From Pseudomonadota bacterium (lineage in GTDB: Bacteria > Pseudomonadota > Gammaproteobacteria > Steroidobacterales > Steroidobacteraceae): a DNA stretch of 44,445 nt. Each line of letters begins with the position of its first letter. The stretch's first letter is position 1. The stretch lies in the NCBI GenBank assembly GCA_021777555.1, contig JAJYDK010000033.1, forward strand, positions 1 to 44,445. Reading direction: 5' to 3'. Positions 1 through 6,948 of the stretch are shown here, in pieces. The notes under the pieces were generated by a model that was given only the letters and a program-made list of their open reading frames with translations, ran no database searches and was not told the DNA's origin. A program made the position numbers and the translations under genes.

Positions 1-1
1 T

Positions 2-646
2 GCGAGCGAGCTTCGCTATTCCATGCTGCGCATGACCGGTGAGCACGGCCTGGGTCACGGTCTGTCGATTGAATATGACCTGCGCGCGGCGCACGTGGAG
101 AAGATTCGTACCCGTCACGGTCGACGCGTGGTCGAGAGTTCACTGGGGGTCGAAGACCAGGAGGTGGGGCTCAACATCGGACTGACTCAGGGGCGCAGGT
201 TTGCCGATTCGATCGCGCTGAACGTGGTGGCGGCCACCGGTTCGATCACGAGTCATCCCGCCCTGGGTACGGGTCATACGGCGGTGGAGCCGGACTTCCA
301 GGCCGGGTTTGCCGCAAGCCGGTGGCGTGTCTCCCTCAAGACCGGGCCCCGGGTGTTCGTCGATGGAGGCGCCGCGCAGATGCGGGCGGAGCTCGACGCC
401 AGTGTGCGCATATCCCGGCGTATCGAGCTTGGCGGGGTGCTCTTCTATGTGCGCACCCTCGCGATGCGACATCCATTGCCCACGACCGACAGCGCCGAGC
501 GATACGATCTGCTGCGCCCCGGTCTGAGACTCAAGTACCGCATTTCGGATCGGCTCAAGCCATTCATCGAATACGAGCAGGATGTGGCCGGCCAGGCCAT
601 CCACGCCGGACGGCGCATCAGCGTCGGTGTCAGCTACGCGTATTGA
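2..646 (+). CDS. Outer-membrane beta-barrel-like protein, C-terminal part (5' truncated by window edge)
   Basis: The frame is open from the first bases of the window, so this is the C-terminal part of a longer protein. It shows no recognisable catalytic motif. The residues alternate between hydrophobic and polar over many short stretches (for example SIALNVVAATG, VSLKTGPRVFV, SVGVSYAY), and the last residue is an aromatic tyrosine. This is the usual pattern of transmembrane beta strands and of the C-terminal BAM-recognition signal of outer-membrane proteins. The likely location is therefore the outer membrane. The next gene starts 4 bases after the stop, so they are probably co-transcribed. 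The family is not identified, and a barrel or autotransporter-like domain is an inference from strand pattern only. Confidence 0.55.
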   Translation, partial: ASELRYSMLRMTGEHGLGHGLSIEYDLRAAHVEKIRTRHGRRVVESSLGVEDQEVGLNIGLTQGRRFADSIALNVVAATGSITSHPALGTGHTAVEPDFQAGFAASRWRVSLKTGPRVFVDGGAAQMRAELDASVRISRRIELGGVLFYVRTLAMRHPLPTTDSAERYDLLRPGLRLKYRISDRLKPFIEYEQDVAGQAIHAGRRISVGVSYAY

Positions 647-650
647 TCCG

Positions 651-1274
651 ATGAGCGAGGCCGCACAGACACGATTGATATTGGTGCGGCACGGGCAGAC
701 GCAGTGGAACCTGCAGGGACGCTACCAGGGCCGGGCGGATACGCCGATCTGCACCGTTGGACTGGCGACGGCGCAGCGCGTCGCCGTCATGTTGCGCGGA
801 TGCGAGGCGACGGTGTTGCTCGCCAGCCCGCTGCAGCGCGCGCGGGCGACCGCCGAGGTCATCGGGCGGAGACTGGGAGATCTGGGCAGCGTGGTCGATG
901 AGCGTCTCACCGAGATCGATTTCGGGCAGTGGCAGGGTCTCACTCAGGCGCAGGTCAAAACGCACTGGCCCGTGCTGCTGCGAGCCTGGAAGCGCGCGCC
1001 CGATTCGGTGGGCTTCCCGGGCGGGGAGCGGCTCGCCGATGCGCTGGAACGGCTGCGGCATTTCCTGAGCTGTCCGCCCTGGGGCACCGCAGCGGCCCCT
1101 CGCTGCGTCATCGCCGTCACGCACACGGGACCGATCCGTCTCGCGCGTCTCCTTGCGGAGGACCGGCCGCTGGCGCACTACCGGCAGGTGGCGTCACAGG
1201 CCGGTGCCGCATACGAATTCGATTGGGACCCGCCGGGGCGGCTTCGCTCCGCCGGGCACCGTTTGCTCAAGTAA
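651..1274 (+). CDS. Histidine phosphatase family protein (phosphoglycerate mutase-like)
   Basis: A 207-residue protein of the histidine phosphatase superfamily. The N-terminal [12 protein letters not shown] carries the RHG motif whose histidine (His14) is phosphorylated during catalysis. A conserved arginine follows in [13 protein letters not shown], the catalytic acid region is [13 protein letters not shown], and the second active-site histidine is in [10 protein letters not shown] near the C-terminus. These are all the landmarks of the family. The substrate cannot be read: CobC-type alpha-ribazole phosphatase, a sugar phosphatase or a broad phosphatase are all possible, and no cobalamin genes are nearby. 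I chose the ATG giving MSEAAQTRL because it follows the preceding stop closely and places RHG at the expected distance from the N-terminus. UDP-glucose dehydrogenase starts 13 bases downstream. Confidence 0.85.
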   Translation: MSEAAQTRLILVRHGQTQWNLQGRYQGRADTPICTVGLATAQRVAVMLRGCEATVLLASPLQRARATAEVIGRRLGDLGSVVDERLTEIDFGQWQGLTQAQVKTHWPVLLRAWKRAPDSVGFPGGERLADALERLRHFLSCPPWGTAAAPRCVIAVTHTGPIRLARLLAEDRPLAHYRQVASQAGAAYEFDWDPPGRLRSAGHRLLK

Positions 1275-1287
1275 ATCGGGATCTCCT

Positions 1288-2703
1288 ATGAAAGTCACTG
1301 TGTTCGGCTCGGGTTATGTGGGTCTGGTTACGGCCGCCTGTCTTGCGGATGCGGGCAATGACATCGTGTGCGTCGATGTCGATGAGCGGAAAGTCGAGAT
1401 GCTGAGCCGGGGCGAGGTGCCGATCCATGAACCGGGCCTCGAGCCGATCGTGCAGCGGAATCTCGCTTCCGGGCGACTGTCGTTCACCCGTGACGCCGCT
1501 CTGGGTGTCGCACATGGGGTCTTCCAGCTCATCGCGGTGGGTACGCCGCCCGATGAAGACGGATCGGCGGATCTGCGCCATGTGCTGGCTGTTGCGCGCA
1601 CGATTGGCGAGCACATGCGCGAGTACAAGCTGGTGATCACCAAGTCCACCGTGCCGGTCGGCACTGGCGACAGGGTGCGGGCGACGCTTCGCTCGAGCCT
1701 TGCGCGCCGGGGCGTGACGATCGAGCACGACACCGTCTCGAATCCGGAGTTTCTGAAGGAAGGCGCCGCGATCGCAGACTTCGTCAAGCCCGACCGGATC
1801 GTGGTGGGCGCCGACAGCGAGCGTGCCGCGCAGCTCATGCGCGCACTCTACGAGCCCTTCACCCGCAATCACAACCGCATGCTCGTGATGGATGTCCGGT
1901 CCGCGGAGCTCACCAAGTACGCCGCGAACGCCATGCTCGCCACGCGGATCAGCTTCATGAACGAGCTGGCGAACCTGGCCGAGCAGGTGGGCGCCGATAT
2001 CGAGAGCGTCCGTCACGGGATAGGGTCGGATCCGCGTATCGGCTACGCATTCATCTATCCGGGTATCGGCTATGGTGGCTCGTGCTTCCCGAAGGACGTC
2101 AAGGCGCTGATGCGATCCGCCACCGACGCCGGATGCGCAACGACGATCCTCGAGGCGGTGGAGGCGGTCAACGAGCGGCAGAAGGGGCGTCTGTTCGCGA
2201 AGATCGCCTCGCATTTCGGTGATCTGGCGGGCAGAACCATTGCCGTATGGGGGCTCGCCTTCAAGCCCAACACCGACGACATGCGCGACGCGGCGAGCCG
2301 GGTGCTTCTGGAGAGTCTGTGGGCGGCCGGCGCCAGCGTGCGCGCCTATGATCCGGCCGCCATGCCGGAAGCGCGCCGACTGTACGAGCAGCAATCGGGG
2401 CTCGAGCTGTGCGCATCGGCAATGGAGGCGCTCGATGGCGCCGATGCGCTCGCCATCGTGACCGAGTGGCCTGAATTCCGCAGTCCCGACTTCTGCGCGA
2501 TCCGCAAGGCCCTTCACGAGCCGGTCGTCTTCGACGGACGCAACCTCTACGATCCGCAGCAGATGACCGACGAGGGCTTGCGCTACTACGCGATCGGGCG
2601 ACATCAGCCTGGAGCAAGAGCGTCGAGCGCCATGATCGCAGCCGTGCCGACCTCGAGCGCCGATCCGCAGCGCCGGCCGTTGCGCGCCGGCGCAGCTTCC
2701 TGA
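1288..2703 (+). CDS. ugd: UDP-glucose 6-dehydrogenase
   Basis: Oxidises UDP-glucose to UDP-glucuronate with two NAD+, giving a precursor for exopolysaccharide, capsule or lipid A modification; cytosolic. The 471-residue length fits the family plus a short tail. The Rossmann fold begins at once ([20 protein letters not shown]). The catalytic cysteine is Cys266 in [11 protein letters not shown], the substrate-binding STVPVGTGD and NPEFLKEG motifs are intact, and the C-terminal NAD/UDP domain has [14 protein letters not shown]. The last 30 or so residues (rich in Ala, Ser and Arg) extend past the conserved fold and may be disordered. A purine-rich GGGAT lies just upstream of the ATG. No glycosyltransferase genes are adjacent, so the polymer it serves is unknown. 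A strong hairpin terminator follows. Confidence 0.95.
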   Translation: MKVTVFGSGYVGLVTAACLADAGNDIVCVDVDERKVEMLSRGEVPIHEPGLEPIVQRNLASGRLSFTRDAALGVAHGVFQLIAVGTPPDEDGSADLRHVLAVARTIGEHMREYKLVITKSTVPVGTGDRVRATLRSSLARRGVTIEHDTVSNPEFLKEGAAIADFVKPDRIVVGADSERAAQLMRALYEPFTRNHNRMLVMDVRSAELTKYAANAMLATRISFMNELANLAEQVGADIESVRHGIGSDPRIGYAFIYPGIGYGGSCFPKDVKALMRSATDAGCATTILEAVEAVNERQKGRLFAKIASHFGDLAGRTIAVWGLAFKPNTDDMRDAASRVLLESLWAAGASVRAYDPAAMPEARRLYEQQSGLELCASAMEALDGADALAIVTEWPEFRSPDFCAIRKALHEPVVFDGRNLYDPQQMTDEGLRYYAIGRHQPGARASSAMIAAVPTSSADPQRRPLRAGAAS

Positions 2704-2709
2704 GGCCGG

Positions 2710-2749
2710 GGCCCCGCGGCCGCCGGGTCGGTCGCGGGGCCTTCCTTCC
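2710..2749 (+). terminator. Rho-independent terminator of ugd
   Basis: A 9-bp perfect stem, GGCCCCGCG (2710-2718) pairing with CGCGGGGCC (2733-2741), is followed on the plus strand by TTCCTTCC. It sits 7 bases after the ugd stop. On the minus strand no T-run follows it, so it probably serves ugd and not the convergent thioredoxin gene. Confidence 0.75.
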
Positions 2750-2751
2750 GC

Positions 2752-3078
2752 TCACAAGTGTGCGTCGATGAATGCGCCGAGCTGCGAGCGGCTGAGAGTG
2801 CCGACGCGCACGGCCACCGGCTGTCCGTCCTTGAAGATCATCAGGGTGGGGATGCCGCGCACGCCGAAACGGGTGGGGGTGGCGGGATTCTCGTCGATGT
2901 TGAGCTTCACGACGGTCATTCGGTCGGCATATTCGCCCGCGGATTCCTCGATGAGCGGTCCGATCATCTTGCAGGGACCGCACCACTCGGCCCAGTAGTC
3001 CACCAGCACGGGTTTCGAGGACTGGAGCACCTCGGCCTGGAAGGTCTGATCGGTCACGGTCTGGGTTGCGTGGCTCAT
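2752..3078 (-). CDS. trxA: Thioredoxin
   Basis: A 108-residue cytosolic thioredoxin, the general protein disulfide reductase that is recycled by thioredoxin reductase. The active site is the canonical WCGPCK (Cys33, Cys36), with the preceding VLVDYWAEW strand, the buried aspartate Asp27 and the cis-proline loop GIPTLMIF. The length equals that of typical Trx1. I chose the ATG giving MSHATQTV because CAGGAGAT lies about 8 bases upstream and because an earlier in-frame start would add 15 unconserved residues. It is transcribed away from a LysR-family gene, and the shared 103-base gap holds inverted repeats that could be regulator sites, so redox- or signal-dependent control by that regulator is plausible but not shown. 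Confidence 0.93.
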   Translation of the reverse strand: MSHATQTVTDQTFQAEVLQSSKPVLVDYWAEWCGPCKMIGPLIEESAGEYADRMTVVKLNIDENPATPTRFGVRGIPTLMIFKDGQPVAVRVGTLSRSQLGAFIDAHL

Positions 3079-3114
3079 GGGGAGTGGATCTCCTGATGGG
3101 GTAGAGGAGAATCT

Positions 3115-3177
3115 ATTATTCAAACTGATGGAAATAAAGTATCGTCCTGGAATTGATTATTCCGATACGTGAATAAT
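3115..3177. promoter_or_regulatory. Paired inverted repeats in the trxA / LysR divergent promoter region (candidate LysR sites)
   Basis: ATTATTC (3156-3162) and GAATAAT (3171-3177) form a perfect 7-bp inverted repeat with an 8-base spacer, ending 4 bases before the LysR start codon. A second copy of ATTATTC (3115-3121) is followed 9 bases later by GAAATAA (3131-3137), an imperfect version of the same element. The centres are about 40 bases apart, close to four helical turns. The spacing fits the T-N11-A arrangement of LysR boxes. The block is much more AT-rich than its surroundings. Function is inferred. Confidence 0.5.
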
Positions 3178-3181
3178 TGCC

Positions 3182-4141
3182 ATGGACAAATTTCAGGCTG
3201 CGTCGCTGTTCGTCCGTGTGGTCGAGACCGGGGGCATGGCGCGCGCCGCCGAAAGCCTGGGGATTCCCAGGGCGACGGCGACGACGCTCATCCAGAGGCT
3301 CGAGGCTTCCCTCGGGGTGAGGCTGTTGAATCGCACGACCCGGCGAGTGAGCGTCACTCCCGATGGCGCCGCATATTACGCCAGCGTCGCCTCCATCCTC
3401 ACCGAGCTTCGCGAGGCCGAGGAAGCGTTGTCTCGGCATGCGACGGCTCCCAGAGGACGGCTGCGTGTCGATGCGCCCACGCTGATCGCCCGCTCGGTGA
3501 TCGTGCCGGCGCTGCCGCGTTTCTTCGCGCAATTCCCGGACATCGAGCTCGCCCTCGCCTGCAATGAGCGCCATTTCGACCTGGTGGCCGAAGGCATCGA
3601 CTGCGCGCTCTGGATCGGAGAGGTCGGAAGTCTGGTCGCGCGTCGCGTGGGCTATCTTTATTTCGCCACTTGCGCGGCCCCGACCTATCTGGCGGCACAC
3701 GGCCGCCCGACCCACCCCCGCGAGCTCGCTCGGCATCGTTGCATCAATCACTTCTCGCCGCGGACCGGTGAGACGGTGGAGTGGGTTTTCTCGAGGGAGG
3801 GCGAGCGCGTGCAGGCCGTGTTTCCCGGTCACCTCGCGCTCGAGGACGAGAACAGCTACGTGAGCGCCGCCGAAGCGGGACTCGGCATCGCGCAAATGCC
3901 GGCATTCGTGGTGAAGGACGCGATGGAGCGAGGCACTCTCGATCTGGTGCTCGGTGACTGGTTCCCCGAGCCCGCGCCACTGCACGTCGTCTATCCGCGC
4001 AGCCGGCATCAATCGCGCAGGGTCCGGGTGTTCGTCGAATGGCTCGCTGCCCTGATCGGCGATCACGACGGCATCCAACTGCGATCCACGCTGCCGAAGC
4101 CTCGTCACGATCCCCGGGAGCCGCCCCGGGGCACCCCCTGA
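3182..4141 (+). CDS. LysR family transcriptional regulator
   Basis: A 319-residue LysR-type regulator. The N-terminal winged helix-turn-helix is clear at residues 1-60 (MDKFQAASLFVRVVETGG, then AAESLGIPRATATTLIQRLE and LLNRTTRRVSVTPDG). The rest is the periplasmic-binding-like effector domain, with the usual GRLRVDAP start and the DLVAEGIDCALWIGEV segment typical of the CrgA/DmlR-type subgroup. The effector is unknown. It is divergent from trxA across a short AT-rich region with two inverted repeats, the standard arrangement for an autoregulated LysR protein that also controls its divergent neighbour. No good Shine-Dalgarno precedes the ATG. The C-terminal 20 or so residues (Pro/Arg-rich) lie outside the fold. 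It converges on the next gene with a 23-base gap. Confidence 0.9.
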   Translation: MDKFQAASLFVRVVETGGMARAAESLGIPRATATTLIQRLEASLGVRLLNRTTRRVSVTPDGAAYYASVASILTELREAEEALSRHATAPRGRLRVDAPTLIARSVIVPALPRFFAQFPDIELALACNERHFDLVAEGIDCALWIGEVGSLVARRVGYLYFATCAAPTYLAAHGRPTHPRELARHRCINHFSPRTGETVEWVFSREGERVQAVFPGHLALEDENSYVSAAEAGLGIAQMPAFVVKDAMERGTLDLVLGDWFPEPAPLHVVYPRSRHQSRRVRVFVEWLAALIGDHDGIQLRSTLPKPRHDPREPPRGTP

Positions 4142-4164
4142 GCCGCGAAGCGTGGGAGCCGCAG

Positions 4165-5292
4165 CTATGCGGCGGCGTCGAAGGCGGGCTGATAGAGCAA
4201 GCGAGTCAGCACACGGTCGAGGTGCCGGGGCCACTGGCCCGTTTCGGGCAGCGATTGCCTGACGGTGGTGTCGTCGATGAGTGAGTTGCCATAGAGCAGG
4301 GCGAGAGCTCCCGCGCGACGGCCGAAGCGCAGCGAGCGGCCGAGCCCGGTCGCCGGCCTGGACGATGTCGAGAGCGTCTGTTCCTCGAGCGCAGCCACCG
4401 CCGCCGCGGAGAGCTGCCAGGCGGCGCCGATGCGCCAGGCGAGCACCGATGATTGCGAATCGAGGAGCGAGGCGATGACCAGAGGCGCCGGCGGCGGGCT
4501 GCCTTCGGCGGCGGCCGCGCAATGATCCATCGCGACGCGAAACAGCACGATTTCCGCCAGGCCGCTGATCAGGGCGAGCAGTTCCGCGGCGAACGGATCC
4601 ACCTTCTCGATCAACGCCGCGTGGGAGGCAGAGGCGTGCGCCGAACGCAGCGTGTGCTCCCAGACGAGCTGTGGAAAGCGCGGCGCACCTCCGGCATTGG
4701 ACACCTGGAAGATCGGTTGCATCAGCGCCACCGCGATCATCGAGCGCAGGCCCTCGCAGCCGAGCAGCGCAATGGCCCCTTCGATCGTCTCGATGGGGTC
4801 CGGATTGATCCGATAGAAAGGGCTGTTCGCCATTCTCAACAGACCGTCCACCAGAGAGGGGTCGTCTGCGATGATGGCGGCGAGCTGACGGCGCGACGCA
4901 TTCTCGTCGCGAATGGCGTGCATCAGCTTGGGCAGCAGATTGGGGCGCCGCGGAAAGTAACGCCTTTGCATGGTCGGATCGCCGATTGCGACCAGCGCCG
5001 CGGTCACGATGCGCGCCTGCTCCGGCAGCGGCTGGGCGGCCTGTGAGATTCCCAGCTGCAGCTGGCGCAGGCGCTTGAAGATCTCCGTCTCATCGAGGCC
5101 TTCGGATGCCGTGCTCCCGGGGGCTGCGGGTGCCGCGGGGACCGCGGCGGTGGGTGGGCTCATACGGGCGCCGGCCGTGTAGCGGACTGCAAGTGGCTGT
5201 CTCGCCCGACCATGGACGGTCCCACGCCAGATGATGTGCGCGAGAAACGCCATGACTGCAAGCAGCAGCGGAGATGCCAGCCAGAATGCCAT
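4165..5292 (-). CDS. HDOD domain protein with N-terminal membrane anchor
   Basis: A 375-residue protein. Residues 1-20 (MAFWLASPLLLAVMAFLAHI) form one membrane segment. A Pro/Ala-rich linker follows, then an HDOD domain, recognised by the stretch LPKLMHAIRDENASRRQLAA, IIADDPSLVDGLLRMANSPF and IEGAIALLGCEGLRSMIAV. HDOD is related to HD phosphohydrolases but lacks the metal-binding HD pair and is linked to signalling, often alongside c-di-GMP and chemotaxis proteins; its activity is usually regulatory and not catalytic. The start was chosen at the ATG that begins the membrane segment and has GGAGGAAG upstream. A hairpin (5311-5333) ends right at that Shine-Dalgarno. It lies downstream of the NnrS gene on the same strand across 125 bases. 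Confidence 0.8.
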   Translation of the reverse strand: MAFWLASPLLLAVMAFLAHIIWRGTVHGRARQPLAVRYTAGARMSPPTAAVPAAPAAPGSTASEGLDETEIFKRLRQLQLGISQAAQPLPEQARIVTAALVAIGDPTMQRRYFPRRPNLLPKLMHAIRDENASRRQLAAIIADDPSLVDGLLRMANSPFYRINPDPIETIEGAIALLGCEGLRSMIAVALMQPIFQVSNAGGAPRFPQLVWEHTLRSAHASASHAALIEKVDPFAAELLALISGLAEIVLFRVAMDHCAAAAEGSPPPAPLVIASLLDSQSSVLAWRIGAAWQLSAAAVAALEEQTLSTSSRPATGLGRSLRFGRRAGALALLYGNSLIDDTTVRQSLPETGQWPRHLDRVLTRLLYQPAFDAAA

Positions 5293-5310
5293 ATCCTTGA
5301 ATCTTCCTCC

Positions 5311-5333
5311 CCGGAGCGGGGCGATGGCTCCGG
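5311..5333 (-). other. Hairpin abutting the Shine-Dalgarno of the HDOD gene
   Basis: CCGGAGC (5311-5317) and GCTCCGG (5327-5333) form a 7-bp perfect stem. Read on the minus strand, the stem ends immediately before GGGAGGAAG, the ribosome site of the HDOD gene. It could be a weak terminator for the upstream NnrS gene (no T-run is present) or a structure affecting initiation. Role inferred. Confidence 0.3.
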
Positions 5334-5417
5334 AACATTCCTGATTTCGGCAGGAGGGGCCGGAAATCGATGGTTGCTTTGCGCTTTTGTGACCGGCCGC
5401 ACGGGTTGCGGGGGAGC

Positions 5418-6569
5418 TCAGCCCTGGCGCCGGGGCCGAAGCAGAAGCGGCGCATAGCGCAGCACGAACAGGCCGAAGGCGCCGATCCAGGCCGCCGCCG
5501 CGGCGAGCAGCAGTCGTTCGTACCACTGACCGGCGAACTCCGCCGCGATGCGGGCGGCGGCCGCGAGGAAGATGAGCAGGTAGATCGAGGTCGTCATCGT
5601 GTCGGCGGACAACTCGTGCCCCGTGTGACCGCGCGTCACCCGGGTCATCACGGCGAGGATCATGGTGCCAATGGCGCCGACCGTCAGGGCGTGGATGGCG
5701 GCGCTCGAGGGCAGCGTGGGTTCGATGACGGTCAGCCCGAGGAAGGTGACACCGAGGGTGAGCCAGCCGTATCCGATATGCAGCACGAGCAACAGCGGCT
5801 CGGCGCGCGTGGCAGCGGCTCGCCAGCGGGCCAGGCGCCACAGGTTGAGGGCTCCGCCACTGAGCAGCGCCACTCCGGTAAACCGTGCGTCCGGCACGAA
5901 AACCCAGACGATGAGCGCCGCGTGAAGCACCCCGAGGGATGCGCGATCGAGCATGCCGGGCGGCGGGGGCACGGCCGTCGTCTTGCGTGCCATGAGCCAG
6001 TTGCGCGTGAAAGCCGGAACGATCCGGCCTCCGATCACCGACACCAGGATGAGCGTCGCCACGAGCCCGAGCCGCCAGCCATCACCCGCCAGGCTCGGAT
6101 AACCCGCGAGGGTGAGGTCCATCATCACATTGGCGACGGCGAGCACCATGACGGGCGCAATCAGTACGAAGTTGCGACGATTGCCGCTCGAGATGAGCTC
6201 GCGGGCGATCACTCCGGCCAGGGCGAAGAGGAATGCGGCATCGGCGATGATTGCGAGCCAGGGAGGAATGTCCGCGGACACGAACGAGGCGATACGCCCG
6301 ATGACCCACAGCTCCACGAGCAGCCCGAGCAGCGCGCCGCGCACCGGAGGGCGTCCGGTCCAGTTGGGAATGGCGGTCAACAGGAAACCCGCCACCGCCG
6401 CAGGGACGAACCCGAACAGCATGGCGTGGATGTGCCACAGCAGGGGCGGGAAGCCGCTTGGCGGCAACATGCCCGTGAAGAGGATCGCGATCCACAGCGC
6501 GATGGCCGCGGCGGCCCAGAGGGCGGCCCCGAGGAAGAACGGACGAAAGCCCTGGGAGAGTAGCGTCAC
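5418..6569 (-). CDS. nnrS: NnrS family membrane protein
   Basis: A 383-residue, very hydrophobic protein with about 12 membrane segments, in the inner membrane. The start MTLLSQGFRPFFLGAALWAA and the LLWHIHAMLFGFVPAAVAGF and AIPNWTGRPP motifs are diagnostic for NnrS, a haem- and copper-containing membrane protein known to help cells tolerate nitric oxide and nitrosative stress. The invariant histidines in HIHAMLFGF and the later AIHALTVGAIGTMILAVMTR are present. No denitrification reductase, Nnr/Dnr regulator or FNR-type box was recognised next to it, so its link here to nitrogen-oxide metabolism rests on the family alone. The HDOD gene downstream on the same strand may share its transcript. 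Confidence 0.88.
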   Translation of the reverse strand: MTLLSQGFRPFFLGAALWAAAAIALWIAILFTGMLPPSGFPPLLWHIHAMLFGFVPAAVAGFLLTAIPNWTGRPPVRGALLGLLVELWVIGRIASFVSADIPPWLAIIADAAFLFALAGVIARELISSGNRRNFVLIAPVMVLAVANVMMDLTLAGYPSLAGDGWRLGLVATLILVSVIGGRIVPAFTRNWLMARKTTAVPPPPGMLDRASLGVLHAALIVWVFVPDARFTGVALLSGGALNLWRLARWRAAATRAEPLLLVLHIGYGWLTLGVTFLGLTVIEPTLPSSAAIHALTVGAIGTMILAVMTRVTRGHTGHELSADTMTTSIYLLIFLAAAARIAAEFAGQWYERLLLAAAAAWIGAFGLFVLRYAPLLLRPRRQG

Positions 6570-6633
6570 AACGAGCGCATTGTAGCGCCCGAGCGGGCCG
6601 GCGCGGCCTTGACCGCCGTCAATTCCTCAGCGG

Positions 6634-6829
6634 TTACCCCGGCTCACCGGTTTTGCGCGTCCCCGCCTCGTCGTATGCGCGCACCAGTTCAGCGGCCAGA
6701 TCATCGAGCCGCGCCCGCCGCGAGCGCCGACGGGCCGTCACAGGCCTCGATCACCTTGTAGCCGGCCGCGCGCAACCGCTCACCCAGCCCGGCCACGAGC
6801 AGGCGGTCGTCGTTGCCCAGGTCGAAGGC
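6634..6829 (-). pseudogene. Decayed reading frame (C-terminal remnant of an unidentified protein)
   Basis: In the 379-base gap between nnrS and the GGDEF-EAL gene, the minus strand reads NDDRLLVAGLGERLRAAGYK followed by VIEACDG, then hits a stop. An adjacent frame continues as RARLDDLAAELVRAYDEAG and ends at TAA. The two pieces have protein-like composition and would join through one frameshift, but an in-frame stop lies just upstream and no start is present. It looks like the tail of a lost gene. I do not recognise the family. The rest of this gap shows nothing clear. Confidence 0.35.
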
Positions 6830-6948
6830 TCAGTCAAGTGGATGGACGCCATCGACGCGTCGCCCCTGTATTGAAATTGCGACGTGGCTCTGCACGTTTT
6901 CCGCAGAGGAAGCCGATAGTCAGGCCAGGGAATGTGGGAGAGCCTGTG

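Noticed and set aside
5370-6563. A 397-codon plus-strand frame opposite nnrS
   Set aside because: Its composition (Arg, Glu, His, Gly) is the usual antisense shadow of a hydrophobic membrane protein gene in high-GC DNA; the minus strand gives a clear NnrS.
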